DNA from: Eriocheir sinensis
Taxonomy: Eukaryota > Arthropoda > Malacostraca > Decapoda > Varunidae
Direction of reading: 5' to 3'
Assembly: GCF_024679095.1 (NCBI RefSeq)
Contig: NC_066553.1
Coordinates: 5,254,737 to 5,318,736 of the forward strand
Length of the DNA stretch: 64,000 bases
Of this stretch, positions 1-11,538 are shown in pieces. Made by a program: the position numbers and the translations under genes. How positions within the stretch are numbered: the stretch's first letter is position 1; the number at the start of each line of letters is the position of its first letter. The notes under the pieces were generated by a model. The model was given only the letters and a program-made list of their open reading frames with translations, was not told the origin of the DNA and made no database searches.

Positions 1-140
1 CACTGTGATGGTTCCAGACTTTAGAAGAGCCGATTACGAGGGGCTTAGAAGACACCTTGAGGAGGTAAACTGGGGAACCTAAAGGCTAGATGAGGGCCAG
101 ATCTCCTAGAGGACAGGGAAGCCATGTAGAGCTGACCTTC
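1..140 (+). pseudogene. Non-LTR retrotransposon reverse-transcriptase fragment (edge)
   Basis: Frame 2 from base 2 reads TVMVPDFRRADYEGLRRHL followed by EEVNWGT and a stop at about 89. The pattern of an aspartate-phenylalanine pair, then RADYEGLRR, then a terminal NW matches the linker between the endonuclease and reverse-transcriptase domains of CR1/jockey-like ORF2 proteins. After the stop, weak similarity persists in shifted frames to about 140, so the copy is dead. It runs off the left edge of the window, so its upstream part is unseen. Family assignment is from motif memory, not a search. Confidence 0.6.
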
Positions 141-703
141 CCTTCTTCTTCCCTTGACATCTCCTTTTTCCTCCCTTCCACCCACCCTTCCTCCTTTTCT
201 TCCTCCTCTTCTTTCTGTCTCTAGCATCTCATCTCACCTCCCTTTAACACACCCTTCTTTCACTTCTAACAGCCTTTCCCATCCACCTTCTTATTTTCAC
301 TCTTTACAGTCTCTCACCCTCTCACCTTCCTACTCTTCTCCCTTCTAAAAGTTCATCATCTCATCCATCATCTGACCCTCAATCTACCTCATCTAACATC
401 TATATTTCCCACTGTTCCCCTAATCCAAACTCACCTTCTCTCCTCAACTATTACACCCACCCAGTTTCCCTCTCTCCCTAAAGTACAAAATCCTCCTCTC
501 CGTACCTTCCTCTTACCGTCCCAGCCACTCAGCCACGCGGTCAAAGCTCACTGGTAAATAAGCCCAGTTCATTACGGCCCCACAAAACTCCTCATTAGGG
601 CGGGGATCGTAGAAAACTCGGCACTTGGAGGGACAACTGAGCTAAAGCCGCCGCGATGAGCCCCGAGGGAGAGGTTAGGCGGTGCAATGACGGGCACAAA
701 GAC
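141..703. other. No gene seen; pyrimidine-rich then unique-looking sequence
   Basis: The stretch 141-480 is TTCC/CTCC-rich and low in complexity. From 480 to 703 the composition becomes balanced and slightly GC-rich, with no repeat period and no open frame of convincing composition. It is one of the few complex stretches in the first 5 kb. I cannot assign it. Confidence 0.5.
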
Positions 704-705
704 CT

Positions 706-786
<81 letters not shown>

Positions 787-858
787 GGAGATAGAGAAGG
801 AAAAATGAGAGGGAGAGGGAGAAAATAGGAAAGAAAAAGAGGGAGAGGGAACAGGCGA

Positions 859-945
<87 letters not shown>
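704..945. repeat. (GA)n microsatellites
   Basis: Two GA arrays, about 704-781 with single-base interruptions and about 862-945 almost pure, are separated by a GA-rich imperfect spacer. Confidence 0.95.
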
Positions 946-947
<2 letters not shown>

Positions 948-2545
948 ATGTATGAGATTAATGATGTAAAAAGACGAAAAAGGGAAGGAAAGAACGAAGG
1001 AAACGGGAAGAGAAAGACAAAAACAAAACAGTGAGAGAGAAATGATTGGTAGAAAAGAAGAGGAAGAAGAAAAGGAGGATAAAGAGAAAAAGGGAAGGAA
1101 GGAAAGGAAAGAGCAAACGAACGAGAACGAGAAAGAGAAACAAAGAAGAAATAAAACATAATAAGAGGGAAGTGATTAAGGGTAGGAACAAGAAGATGAA
1201 GAAGGGAGGAAGGAAGAAAAGGAAGAAGAGAATGAAAGAAAGATTAGAAAGGAAGAAAGAAAGATGAAGAAAAAAAGAAAGGAAGGCAGATATATAGAAA
1301 AAAGAAAGGAAGGAAAGATTGAAAGAAAGGAAAAGGAGAAAGTTAGAAAGAAAGAAGGGAAACACGATAACAAAGGAACGACGGAGCAAAATAAATAAAG
1401 AAGAAAGAATGGAAGAAAAAAACAATGATAACGATGGAACGAAGGACAAAAGGAAGGAAGGAAGGAGATAAGGAAGAGGATGGATTACTTGAAATACTTG
1501 TAGGCGTAAAGAATTGGACGATAACGAAAGAAAAAAGTGAAGAAGGGAGAAAGGAAGGAAGATACCGAAGGAAGGAAGGAAGGAAGTTAGAAGATAGGGA
1601 AGAGGATAGATTACCTGAAGCACTTGAAGACGTAGAGAATTGGAAGATAACGAGAAAAGAAAGTAAAGAAGGAAGGAAGGAAGATACCGAAGGAAGGAAG
1701 GAAGAAAGTTAGAAGATAGGGAAGAGGATAGATTACCTGAAGCACTTGAAGGCGTGAGAGGCAAAGCAGATGCCAGGTAAGGACGCGAACACCTGAAGAA
1801 GGGCTGGAGAAGGCACGGGAAGAGAGGAGAGAAAAAATGACAAGGAAGAACAAGAAAAAATACTTGGTAAATGAAGGAAGAAGAACAGAAGGAAGGAAGG
1901 AATAGGGAACAGACCGTGAAGGGAATAGAATGAAAAGGAAGAAGAGAATGGCTAAATAAAGGAATAGCAAGATGGGGCGTGAAGAGAAGGAAAAAAGAAA
2001 GGAAGAAGAGGGTCGATAAATGAAGGAAGAATATAAGAAGAAAGGAAGGAAGAAGAAAAAAAATAAGAAATAGCAAAATGGAAGGAAGGAAGGAAGGAAG
2101 GGATAGGAAGAAGAACGTGAAAAGAAGGAAAATATCGATAAATGAAAGAGCAGATGAAGGATAAAGAAGATGAAAGAAAGAAGAAAGAAGGAAGAAGGAA
2201 AGTGAAGAAGAGAGGGAACAAATGAAAGGAAGAAAAAGGGAAAAGAAGAAAGACTGGAAGAAAGAAGAAGGAAGAAGGAAACGAAGACGACGAAGAAGAA
2301 AAAAAGGAATTAAAGAAGGAAAAGAAGGAAGGGATAAGAAGGAGAAAGAGGAAGAAGGAAACGAAGATGAAAAAAAGAGAAAATACAAATAAAATGAATA
2401 CAAGAGAAAAAAAGAAAATGGAAAGGAGAAACAAGACACGTGGAAAGAAGAGGAGAAGGAGGAGGAGGAGGAGAAAAGGAGGAAGAGAAAAAAGGAATGA
2501 GAAGAGAGGTAAAAAGAAGAGAAGTTAGGAAGAAAGAAAAAAACT
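946..2545. repeat. 1.6 kb polypurine tract (AAGG/GAAA-rich)
   Basis: The plus strand is almost entirely A and G, built from GAAGG, AAGA and GGAA blocks. A diverged duplication of about 115-120 bp is visible around 1470-1760: GATTACTTGAAATACTTG near 1483, then GATTACCTGAAGCACTTG near 1609 and again near 1730. The 493-codon open frame on the minus strand here (958-2439) is a Phe/Leu/Ser translation of this tract and not a protein. Such mirror-like tracts can form triplex DNA. Confidence 0.9.
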
Positions 2546-2750
2546 ATCTGTCTATCTGTCTGTCTGTCTACCCTTTTCTCTCGTTACCTGTGCGTGTGAG
2601 TGGGCGGGTTTTGTACCTGTGTCTCTGTCTACCTGTCTGTCTATCTGTCTGTCTGTCTACCCTTTTCTCTCGTTACCTGTGCGTGTGAGTGGGTAGGTTT
2701 TGTACCTGTGTCTCAGTCTACCTGTCTGTCTGTCTGTCTGTTTCCTTATC
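2546..2750. repeat. TCTG-rich tandem duplication, unit about 90 bp
   Basis: Blocks of TCTG/TATC are followed by a CTACCCTTTTCTCTCGTTAC segment at about 2567 and again at about 2656. The second block then starts a third, partial unit. The copies are nearly identical, suggesting recent duplication. Confidence 0.85.
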
Positions 2751-2839
2751 GTGTGTCTGGAAGCCTTCGTGTAAGTCTATTCTTGGTGTCTGTCTGTGTT
2801 TTTATCTTCCTCTTTTTATTTAACTGTGTGTATGTCTGG

Positions 2840-3560
2840 GTGAGTGGGTGAGAGATGGATGACTCAATGACTAGCTGGATGTTGTGATAGATGAGAGAAA
2901 GTTTGGATGTATATGGATGGATGTTGATGGATATTTTTCTATTTGTCTGTGCCTGGATGAGTGGAGAAGTGGATGAGGTACGGATGAGTGGATGAGTGTA
3001 ATGGTAAGTAAAAGGAAGTATGGATGCAGGAACTGATGTATGCTTTCCTATCTATTTGTCTGTCTGAATGGATGAGTGAATGATTGGATGAGTGGAGAGG
3101 TGGATGAGTGGAAAATGAATGGATGAAATGATAGGTGGAAGGAAGTATAGATGCAAAAATGGATGTATCTTTTCCTATCTATTTGTCTATCGGAATGTAT
3201 TAGTGGATGAGAATATGAGAGATGGATGATTGGATGAGAGGAGAATGGATGGATGTAATGAAAGGTGGATGCAAATATGGATGTCTCTTTATCTATCTAT
3301 TTGCCAGGATGAATTTTGAATGAATGGATGAGTGATGGATGAGGAGGATGACTGGAGGATGTATTGATAAGTGGATGAAAGTGGATGTAATTATGGGTGT
3401 ATGTTATCCTATTTCTTTGTCTAGATGAATGAGTATGGGTGAGTGGATAGATGGATGAAGGGGTGAACTTTTGTGGGTGTGGATGACAGAGCGGGTGGAT
3501 GAGTAACAGGGAGCGTCACTGAACAAAGCCTTCATGAATTACTAAGTGGATGAGAGTGGA
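2840..3560. repeat. GGAT/TGAG minisatellite with about 115-125 bp higher-order period
   Basis: Short GGATGAGTGGAT-type steps are organised into longer units, each containing a CTATCTATTTGTCT-like segment at about 2938, 3048, 3173, 3290 and 3408. Five diverged units are recognisable. No coding signal is present. Confidence 0.8.
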
Positions 3561-3597
3561 TTAATTAGGAGCTAAGTGTGGGGGATGGTTGAGAGGA

Positions 3598-3740
3598 TGA
3601 CTGACTGACTGACTGACTGACTGACTGAAAGCTGATTGACTAGTTGATTGGTTGACTGGCTGATTGACTGACTGACTGACTGACTAACTGACTGACTAAC
3701 TGACTGACTTACTGACTGACTGACTGATTGACTGTCTAGA
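3598..3740. repeat. (CTGA)n tetranucleotide array
   Basis: ACTG/CTGA repeats run in two blocks, 3598-3630 and 3660-3735, with a few substitutions between them. Confidence 0.95.
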
Positions 3741-3778
3741 TGCAGTAAAGAGATAAACAAATAAATTGGTGACTAAAT

Positions 3779-4035
<257 letters not shown>

Positions 4036-4150
4036 TAATTGGCTGTCAGTCTCAATGTTTTTTTCAGTAATTGTTATCTGGTTCCTGTTTTCTATGTTTG
4101 TTTTTTGTTTGTTTGTTGTGTGAGTTTTGTTTGTTTCCGTTGCCTCCTGT

Positions 4151-4152
<2 letters not shown>

Positions 4153-4219
<67 letters not shown>

Positions 4220-4558
4220 GTTGTTGTTGCTGTTGTTGTTGTTGTTCCCGTTTCAACAGGTATTTTCAACAGTTTTTTTTTTCTCTCTCTCCTCTCTCTC
4301 TCCTCCTCCTCCCCCTTTTCTCCTCCTTCCTTCCTACCCTTCCTTTCCCTCCCTCCCTTCCCCTCCTTTCTCTTTCCATCCTTAACTTTCACAAAAAATA
4401 TAGGGCCCCCTCCTCCCTCCCTCTTCCTCCTCATCCCCCTCATCCTCCTCCTCCTCCTCTTCCTCCTCCTCCTCCTCCTCCTCCTCCTCCCTGCAGGCAC
4501 GCAAAGGAAAAGAAGAAAAATCCGAAGCAGAAAAATATTTGGTCCTGTGAGTCTTCTG

Positions 4559-4601
<43 letters not shown>

Positions 4602-5113
4602 CGAATATTGGGAAGACTATTATTAATATTATCATTATTTTACTATTATTATCATTATTATTATTATTATTATTATTATAGTAGTCTTCTTTATATTTTT
4701 CTCTTGTTTTCCTCATTATTTTCCAGTCTTCTTCCTCCTCCTTTGACCTTTTACTTGAGGAGGAAGAAAAATAAAACAAAGTAAAAAAAAATAACGAAAA
4801 AGAGGAACAATCAAAGAAAACAAACGAGGAGGAGGAAGAAGAGGAACAAATAAGGGAAACAAGAAAACAACAAAAAGAAAGATGGAAGAGAGGAGGAAAG
4901 GGTGTTGATAGTGTGCATAGAGGAGGTGAAGGAGGAGGAGGAGGAGGAGGAGGAGGAGGAGGAGGAGGAAGACGAATTGGAAGCGAGGGAAAAGGGAGAT
5001 GGATGGCAAGGAGGGAAAGAGGAAGAGAAATAAGAAAAAGACGGAAGCGAGAAAAGAGGAAGAAGAAGAAGAAGAAGAAGAAGAAGAAGAAGAAGAAGAA
5101 GAAGAAGAAGAAG
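4153..5113. repeat. Cluster of (GT)n, (GTT)n, (CTC)n, (ATT)n, (GGA)n, (GAA)n
   Basis: The order is (GT)n 4153-4218, (GTT)n to about 4246, CCT-rich sequence and (CTC)n around 4440-4490, (GT)n 4561-4600, (ATT)n about 4620-4680, (GGA)n about 4925-4970, and (GAA)n 5058-5113. The 480-codon minus-strand frame crossing this block (3736-5178) consists of Arg-Glu, Thr-His and poly-Asn translations of the repeats. Confidence 0.95.
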
Positions 5114-5331
5114 GGGAGGAGGAGGAGGAGATAAAACGAAACCCGGAAAGGATATTGAAGAAGGAAACATGGAAACACTTAACAGCAGGCAACATAAAAC
5201 CTCTCCCTTTTAACTAGTCCACTCGCTTTTGTTATTTAATCCACTCATTCGAAACCCCTTCACATAATGATCCTCGACCTTCAACTCACTCATAACGCAG
5301 AAAAGTAACGTCCAATGAGATGCTTTTGAAG

Positions 5332-6075
5332 AGCTGGTCATTTTCACACTGATATCTGCTGCAGGGAGGTTGTTGCCGTGACGGATGACTCGGTTAAATA
5401 GAAAATAATTAAATTCCTGCTGGTGTAAAGTTCATGGGTAATAGTTAATGAGTAATGAATAAGTAATGAGTTTTTTTTTATACAGAGTTGATAGTTTTCA
5501 CACAAATGTCTACTGCAGGAAGGTTGTTGAAGTGACGGATGAGTTTGTTCGAGGGAAAAACAAACTCCTGCTAGTGTCTAGTTGATGAATAATAGGTAAC
5601 GAGTAATAAGCAATGAGTTTTATAGAGGTGATCTTTTTAACACTGATGTCTACTGCAGGAAGGTTGTTGCAGTGACGGATAAGTTTGTTCGAGGCAAAAA
5701 AACAAACTTCTGCTGGTGTCTGGTTAATGAGTATTAGGTAACAAGAAATGAGTAAGGAGTTTTATAGAGGTGATCTTTTTAACACTAATGTCTACTGCAG
5801 GAAGGTTGTTGAAGTGACGGATGAGTTTATTCGAGGGAAAAACAAACTCCTGGAAATGTCTGGTTAATGAGTAATAGGGAACAAGAAATGAATAATGAGT
5901 TGTATAGAGTGGATCGTTTTCACACTAATGTCTACTGCAGGAAGGTTATTGCAGTGACGGATGACTCTTCGAGGTAAAAATAAATAAACTCTTGCCGGTG
6001 TCTCTATTACATCGCCTCGCTTGAATTGTTTGACTGTTATTTTAAGTTTTCGGGTTAGTTCGAGAAGGAGGAGGA
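5332..6075 (-). pseudogene. Non-LTR reverse-transcriptase C-terminus amplified as a five-unit tandem repeat
   Basis: CTGCAG-centred units recur at 5359, 5513, 5653, 5795 and 5935, with spacings of 154, 140, 142 and 140 bp. On the minus strand the outermost unit (about 6070 to 5880) reads RKLKITVKQFKRGD, then LPRRVIRHCNNLPAVDISV. This resembles the C-terminal end of CR1/jockey-like reverse transcriptases, where an RVV..WN.LP motif is usual. The 5653 unit also keeps the HCNNLPAVDISV reading, but other units are frameshifted. A retrotransposon tail therefore seems to have turned into a small satellite. The repeat is certain; the protein origin is an inference. Confidence 0.7.
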
Positions 6076-6452
6076 GGAGGAGGAGGAGGAAAAATACGAG
6101 AAGGACGTGAAGAATGTGTGGATACCGCGAATTATGACGGTAGAGGAAGAGGAGGAAGAGGAAGAAGAAGAGGGTTGAATAAGAAGAGGAATAGGAAGAA
6201 AATGAAAGATGAAGGAGGAGGAGACGAAGAACAAGAAAAAGAAAACAAGGAAGAGGAGGAGGAGAATACAAGGTTAAGAAGCGAAAGAGGAAGAGAAAAA
6301 GGAAAAAGAAAAAGAGGAAAAAGAGTAAAATTGATAAGAAGAGTAAAAATGGGAGGAGGAGGAGGAGGAGGAGAAAGCAGAAGAATCAGAGAATAACCAC
6401 AGAGGCGTAAGAGGAGACAGAGGAGGAGGAGGAGGAGGAGGAGGAGGAGGAC
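6064..6452. repeat. (GGA)n blocks and purine tract
   Basis: GGA arrays lie at about 6067-6090, 6353-6372 and 6421-6451, separated by AG-rich sequence. Confidence 0.9.
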
Positions 6453-6517
6453 GCCAGGGAATAAGAATGTGTTTAAATCTTTTTCGTTGCGTTCTTCCTC
6501 GTGGACAGTTTTCCCTG

Positions 6518-6521
<4 letters not shown>

Positions 6522-6578
<57 letters not shown>
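6522..6578. repeat. (CT)n microsatellite
   Basis: Pure CT of about 57 bp at the start of a long pyrimidine-rich domain. Confidence 0.95.
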
Positions 6579-6579
<1 letters not shown>

Positions 6580-6580
<1 letters not shown>

Positions 6581-7390
6581 TCCTTAATTCTTTCCTTCCA
6601 TTCATATATTCTTTTCTATCTCTCATTTCTTCTTTTCTTTTCTTATTTTAGTTTTGTTGTTTTCTTCCTCTATTTATTTATTTATTTGCCCCTACACTTT
6701 CTTTTATCTTTATTTGTTTTGTATCTTTGTTTTATTAAGTTATTTCTTGGTGTGTTTGCTCCTCATTATTTTTACTTCTTTTCTTTTTTTCTCCTTCATT
6801 CCATCATTCATTTTTACATCCTTTCCTTCCCCTCCTTTTTTTTCCTTTCATTATTTCCTGTCGTACTTTCTATATTTGCATTTTTTTCTTCATGTTTCCC
6901 TCCTCCCTTTCTCTCCTTCCTTCCCATCTTCCTTTCTTCCTTCCTTCCTTCTCTCTTTCCTTTCATCCTGTCACATTTCCCCTCTTCCTCTCTTTCTTTG
7001 CAATTGTTTTATCTGCATTTCCTTCCTTCCTTTCTTTCCTTCTTTCCTTCCTTCCTTCCTTCCTTCCTTCCAATCCTTCAATCGTTCAATCTTTCCTTTC
7101 ATTATGTCACATTTCCTCTCTTCTTTTCTTTCTTTGCAATTGTTTTCTTTGCATTTCCTTCCTTCCTTTCTTTCCTTCCTTCCTTCCTTCCTTCCTTCCA
7201 ATCCTTCAATCGTTCAATCTTTCCTTACATTATGTCACATTTCTTCTTTTCTTTCTTTGCAATTGTTTTCACTGCATTTCCTTTCTTCCTTTCCTTCCTT
7301 CGTTCCTTCCTTCTTCCATTCTTACATTCCTTCCTTCTTTTCTAAGTCTCATATTTGTTCCTTTTTTTTGCAACTGGGTTTAATTTTTCT
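6580..7390. repeat. Pyrimidine minisatellite, unit about 125-135 bp
   Basis: TTCC runs alternate with two recurring landmarks: a TGTCACATTTC segment at about 6969, 7105 and 7234, and TTTGCAATTGTTTT at about 6998, 7134 and 7256. Between them sits CCAATCCTTCAATCGTTCAA at about 7068 and 7198. At least three clear units and one diverged unit are present. Confidence 0.85.
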
Positions 7391-7788
7391 TTGCATATTC
7401 TTTCTTCCATTCTCTCCTTTTATTCTTTCCTTCCTCTACAGCTTTCTCATTCGTCTCCTCCCTTCCTCCTGCTGCTGTGCCCTCTTCCCTTTCCTCCTCC
7501 CACCCTTCCATCATTCCCGTCTCCCTCACTTCCATCATTCTTTCTCTCCCCATCCATTTGTCTCTCATCTCCCTCCTTCGTATCCATCTCCACTTCTTTA
7601 TTCCTTCCCTCCCTCTCTCTCATCTGTCTCTCTCTATCTATCTATCTGTCTGTCTTTCCGTGTCTGTCTGTCTATCTCTCTTTTGTTATCTCGCTTTTTT
7701 TCTTTCTCTCTCGCTTATCTCTATTAATTCTTCTCTCCTTCTCTCTTCCTTTCTTTCCTCCGCTTGGTGTCCTGTCCAAAGAGGGAGT

Positions 7789-7878
<90 letters not shown>

Positions 7879-8036
7879 CTCCTCCTCCTCCTCCTCCTCC
7901 TCCTCCTCCTCCTCCTCCTCCCCTTTTATTCTCCTTTTCCTCCTTCTGGGTTTCTCTTTTTCATTTTTCTTTTACTTTTGCTTCTTCTTTTTCATCCCTC
8001 CTCCTCCTCCTCCTCCTCCTCCTCCTCCTTCTCTTT
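7391..8036. repeat. Pyrimidine-rich stretch with (CT)n and (CTC)n
   Basis: (CT)n at 7791-7873 runs directly into (CTC)n at 7874-7921. A second (CTC)n lies at about 7999-8030. The remainder is TTCC/TCTC-rich and has no gene. Confidence 0.93.
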
Positions 8037-8123
8037 GCCTTATTCACGTTGCAACCTTCAGGTTTTTTTTCTTTTTTTCCTCTGCTTTCCCTTGCGTCTT
8101 GTTTAATCTCCCGGGAATGGCGC

Positions 8124-8125
<2 letters not shown>

Positions 8126-8160
<35 letters not shown>
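8126..8160. repeat. (GT)n microsatellite
   Basis: Pure GT of about 35 bp, close upstream of the (CA)n-bounded SINE. Confidence 0.95.
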
Positions 8161-8161
<1 letters not shown>

Positions 8162-8250
8162 CGCTCACCCTTGAAAACCGCGAACAGATCTTTCCACTTC
8201 CCTTGATTTCCTCGCACGCAAGAACACACACACGCACACACACACACCTC

Positions 8251-8447
8251 CGGGGCGCAGCTGATTAGAGCGCTGCGCTGCCAGGCTTCACGGTCTGACA
8301 GGGCGGCGGTTCTAGCCCGCTCAGGTGTGTGGTGTGTGAGGTCCTGGCGGTACCCAGAGATCGACGATATAAATCACTTGCTCATGTCGGGAGGGTACCT
8401 GCTATCGATTACGAGTCCAACACGTGATCAGGCCGTGGTGAATCACA

Positions 8448-8526
<79 letters not shown>
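8251..8526 (+). mobile_element. tRNA-derived SINE with (CA)n tail
   Basis: The head carries an A-box-like GGCGCAGCTGATTAGAG (8254-8270) and a B-box-like GGTTCTAGCCC (8308-8318), spaced as in an internal RNA polymerase III promoter. The body of about 130 bp is unrelated to tRNA and runs straight into (CA)n at 8451-8526, a plausible priming tail. A shorter (CA)n at 8222-8247 abuts the 5' side. This is a retroposed element and not a functional tRNA gene, since the tRNA-like domain runs into a long unrelated tail. Confidence 0.75.
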
Positions 8527-8528
<2 letters not shown>

Positions 8529-8935
8529 TTTCTCATCCTTTCTTATTTCCCTTCTTTCCTCTCTTCTTTTCCCTTCTTCTTTTCCTTTTCATATACATCT
8601 ACTTTTTCTTCTCTCTCCTCCATTCTTTATCTCTCCATTCCTTCTCTTCCTTTCCGCACACACACTATTTATTTTCCTTTCCTATTTCCCTTCTTTCCTC
8701 TCTTCTTTTCCCTTCTTTTCCTTTTCATATACATCATTTTTTTCTTCTTTCTCCTCCATTCTTTATCTCTCCATTCCTTCTCTTCTTTTCCACACACACA
8801 CTATTTCTCTTCCTCTCTTATTTTCTTCCTTTCCTCTCTTCTTTTCCCTTCTTTTCCTTTTCATATACATTTACTTTTTCTTCTATCCTCCATTATTTAT
8901 CTCTCCATTCCTTCTCTCTTCCTTTTTCTGGCTTC
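8520..8935. repeat. Pyrimidine minisatellite, about 135-140 bp, three units
   Basis: Each unit begins with CACACACTATTT (about 8518, 8658 and 8796). It then runs through CTTCTTTTCCCTTC, CATATACAT and CTCCATTCTTTATCTCTCCA segments. The first unit starts inside the SINE's (CA)n tail, so the array and the tail share sequence. Confidence 0.85.
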
Positions 8936-9074
8936 TCTCCTTCCACGACAGACGGACACCAAACTTAAGAAACAAAGACGAAAGGAATAAGCAACTACAG
9001 CCGAGCCTCAACGGACGTAAAACACTCCTGGTGAGGTATGCACGGGGTCGAGTGGGTGATCCAAGCCTTTCAAC

Positions 9075-9268
9075 CAACGTGTCCAGATTGTCGTACTCAG
9101 TTGCTCATATATCCCGATTTCCATCCCAAAAACTGTTTCCTGGGCCACAATAACAAGATTTATTTGTAGTTATTGTTGAAATGGTTTATTATTCTTGTTT
9201 CCTGGTGATATTAATGGGGGAGAGGCTGGTAAATGTAATGCTTCGAGTACGATAATCTGGCAATGGTG
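9075..9268. mobile_element. MITE family 1, copy 1 (CCAGATTGTCGTACTCAG termini)
   Basis: A left terminus with CCAGATTGTCGTACTCAG (9083-9100) is matched by the inverted right terminus CGAGTACGATAATCTGG (9244-9260). The similarity extends outward to about 26 bp on each side. The interior includes a CCCAAAAACTGTTTCCTGGG segment and encodes nothing. Two further copies lie at 16349 and 16716 and share the interior order. The size of about 190 bp and terminal inverted repeats fit a non-autonomous DNA transposon. I cannot name the superfamily. Confidence 0.8.
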
Positions 9269-9762
9269 CTTTCAACCCTTCCCCCCCTACCCCCACCCCG
9301 CGTCCTCCCTCCCGTCTTCCCTTTGCCCCAATTAACACCAGCGTGGCTCGGCGTGCTCCCTAAGGACAAGTTCTCTTACTTTCCTCGCCCGGTTACACAC
9401 ACGCGACACACACACACCGTTTCCACATAATGGTTTTCAAAATGGCTAAATTATGGCTGTCCTCATTTGGGAAGGGACCACAAGTGTCCCCAGGTCGGAC
9501 CCCACTTCTGTTAACGACCAAAGAGGTGTCTTGATAGCTCCCCCAACTTTCTCTTCATTAACTTCTCCAGCAGTCTCGGTCTTCGCCTTAAGTTCTGTGG
9601 ACACAAATTCTCCTTCTCCAAACCACTCCTCTCCGTACCGAAGCACAGGCGCCTGAGACCACTGGCTGCCGGTGACTGCCCTTTCTGACCTCAGTGCCTC
9701 CTATTGTGCTTCTGTGCTGACACTCTGATCAAATTCTATCATCCATGTTTCCTTCCTGCTAG
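9269..9762. other. Complex sequence, no gene recognised
   Basis: The stretch has balanced composition. A 66-codon minus-strand frame (9446-9646) has ordinary amino-acid composition but no family I recognise. The sequence adjoins a full-length SINE and a MITE and may itself be part of an older mobile element. No promoter or splice structure was convincing. Confidence 0.4.
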
Positions 9763-9765
9763 ATG

Positions 9766-10032
9766 TGGGGGCTTCGTGGTGCAGTGGTTAGCACACTCGG
9801 CTCACAACCAAGAGAGCCCTGGTTCGATTCCCGGGCGGAGTGGAAAAATTTGGTCGGCTTTTCCGATGCCCTACGCCCCTGTCCACCCAACAGTGAATGG
9901 GTGCCAGGTATTAATCGGGGGTTGTGTCCCGTCTCCTGGGATCTGTTTCCTTCTCCTGTAATTCCTTCCCCTTCTGTCTCTCTCCGGCATAGGACCACAG
10001 ATGTTGCGCCGACTAAACGAAACTTTCCAACT
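9766..10032 (+). mobile_element. tRNA-derived SINE family A, full-length copy
   Basis: The head has an A box TGGTGCAGTGG (9777-9787) and an exact B box GGTTCGATTCC (9831-9841). Folding by eye puts a CTCACAA loop in the anticodon position, giving CAC and so a possible tRNA-Val ancestor, with one mismatched stem pair. The body contains GTGCCAGGTATTAATCGGGG and ends at about CGAAACTTTCCAAC. A 5'-truncated copy of the same body lies at 35193-35352, which fixes the 3' boundary. The 202-codon open frame that spans it is incidental. Confidence 0.85.
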
Positions 10033-10309
10033 TTCTTCCTGAGGCTTTTCAAACAATCTTTTACTCGAAGCCTCCTCAGCATCAATCAACTCTCTTCCTT
10101 TATTCTCCTCACCGGCACAGATTCCCAACGGCACTTCACTCCACATCCTTCAACAAGAGACCTTATCCTTTCCACTTCTCCTTCTCCCATTCATCCTTCC
10201 ACTCTTTTCCATCATTCTCCCACCCTTCTCTTCTTTCTTTTTCCTCACTTTATTGTCCTCTTCTCTTATTCTTTCTATTCACCGTCTTTTCCGATTTCTG
10301 TTCTTCTCT

Positions 10310-10865
10310 TCCTCTTCTCTTCTTCCTCCTTCTCCCCCTCTTTCCTTCTCCATAATTCTACCCCCTTTTAATTCTTGGCTCCTTCTTCCTCCTTATCTAT
10401 TTTAATTTCATCCATCTTATCCCCCCTTACTCTCTTCCCTTTTTCCTCCTCTTCTCTTCTTCCTCCTTCTCCCCCTCTTTCCTTCTCCATAATTCTACCC
10501 CCTTTTAATTCTTTGCTCCTTCTTCCTCCTTACCTATTTTTATTTCATCCATCTTATCCCCCCTTACTCTCTTCCCTTTTTCTTCCTCTTCTCTTCTTCC
10601 TCCTCCTCCCCCTCTTTCTTTCTCCATAATTCTTCCCCCTTTTAATTCTTTGCTCCTTCTTCCTCCTTATCTATTTTTATCTCATCCATCTTATCCCCCT
10701 TTACTCTTTTTCCTTTTTCTTCCTCTTCTCTTCTTCCTCCTTCTCCCCCTCTTTCCTTCTCCATAATTCTACCCCCTTTTAATTCTTGGCTCCTTCTTCT
10801 TCCTTATCTATTTTTATCTCATCCATCTTATCTCCCTTTTACTCTCTTTCTTTTATACAACTTTT
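10310..10865. repeat. Pyrimidine minisatellite, about 137 bp, four units
   Basis: A CCATAATTCTACCCCCTTTT landmark recurs at about 10350, 10489, 10624 (one variant base) and 10761. It is followed in each unit by a CTCCTTCTTCCTCCTTA-type segment and a CATCCATCTTATC segment. The units are very similar, indicating recent expansion. Confidence 0.9.
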
Positions 10866-11111
10866 TCCCACTATCTATTTTTTCCCATCAATTCCCACCA
10901 TCCCTCCTCCTCCTCCTCCTCGAAGACTGACAGGCCGTTCAGTGGAGCGTTTCAGTTAATTTGTCCCACGTAGACTTTCCCGTCTCGGTCTTGTCCTGTA
11001 CACGTTTTAGAGGAGTCTGTGTCTGTGTGTGTCTGTCTGTCTGTTTGTTTGTCTGTCTGTGTCTCGTGTTTTATTTGTCTTGCCGTGTCTGCATCTCTAA
11101 CTCACTCTTCC

Positions 11112-11277
11112 TCTTCCTCCTCCTCCTCCTCCTCCTCCTGCCTGTTCTTTTTTTGTTTTGTTTTTTTGCTTCTCTTCCTTCCTGTTTATTTGTTTCTCTG
11201 TCTGGTTCATTTTCTCTATCTCTATCTATCTATCTGTCTGTCTATCTATCGATTTATCTATCTATTTCAGTGTGTTT

Positions 11278-11354
<77 letters not shown>

Positions 11355-11469
11355 CGTGCGTGCGTGTCAAAGGTAGGAGGGTTTCGCTGGCTGCTTCCGA
11401 CGAGAAACAAACTTGGAACTCGTTTGTCGCCGGCTGATAATGTTTGCTTGAGCCTCAGCGTGTGTGTGT

Positions 11470-11538
<69 letters not shown>

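Noticed and set aside
958..2439. 493-codon minus-strand open frame
   Set aside because: It is the Phe/Leu/Ser translation of a polypurine tract and shows no domain, start context or codon structure of a gene.
8254..8318. Functional tRNA gene
   Set aside because: Promoter-like boxes are present but no clean cloverleaf can be drawn by eye, and a SINE-like body and (CA)n tail follow.
9446..9646. 66-codon minus-strand gene candidate
   Set aside because: Composition is normal, but there is no recognisable domain, splice context or promoter and it lies among mobile elements.
9777..9841. Functional tRNA gene
   Set aside because: A and B boxes are present, but the tRNA-like part continues into a longer body that recurs at 35193 and the anticodon stem has a mismatch, so it is a SINE head.
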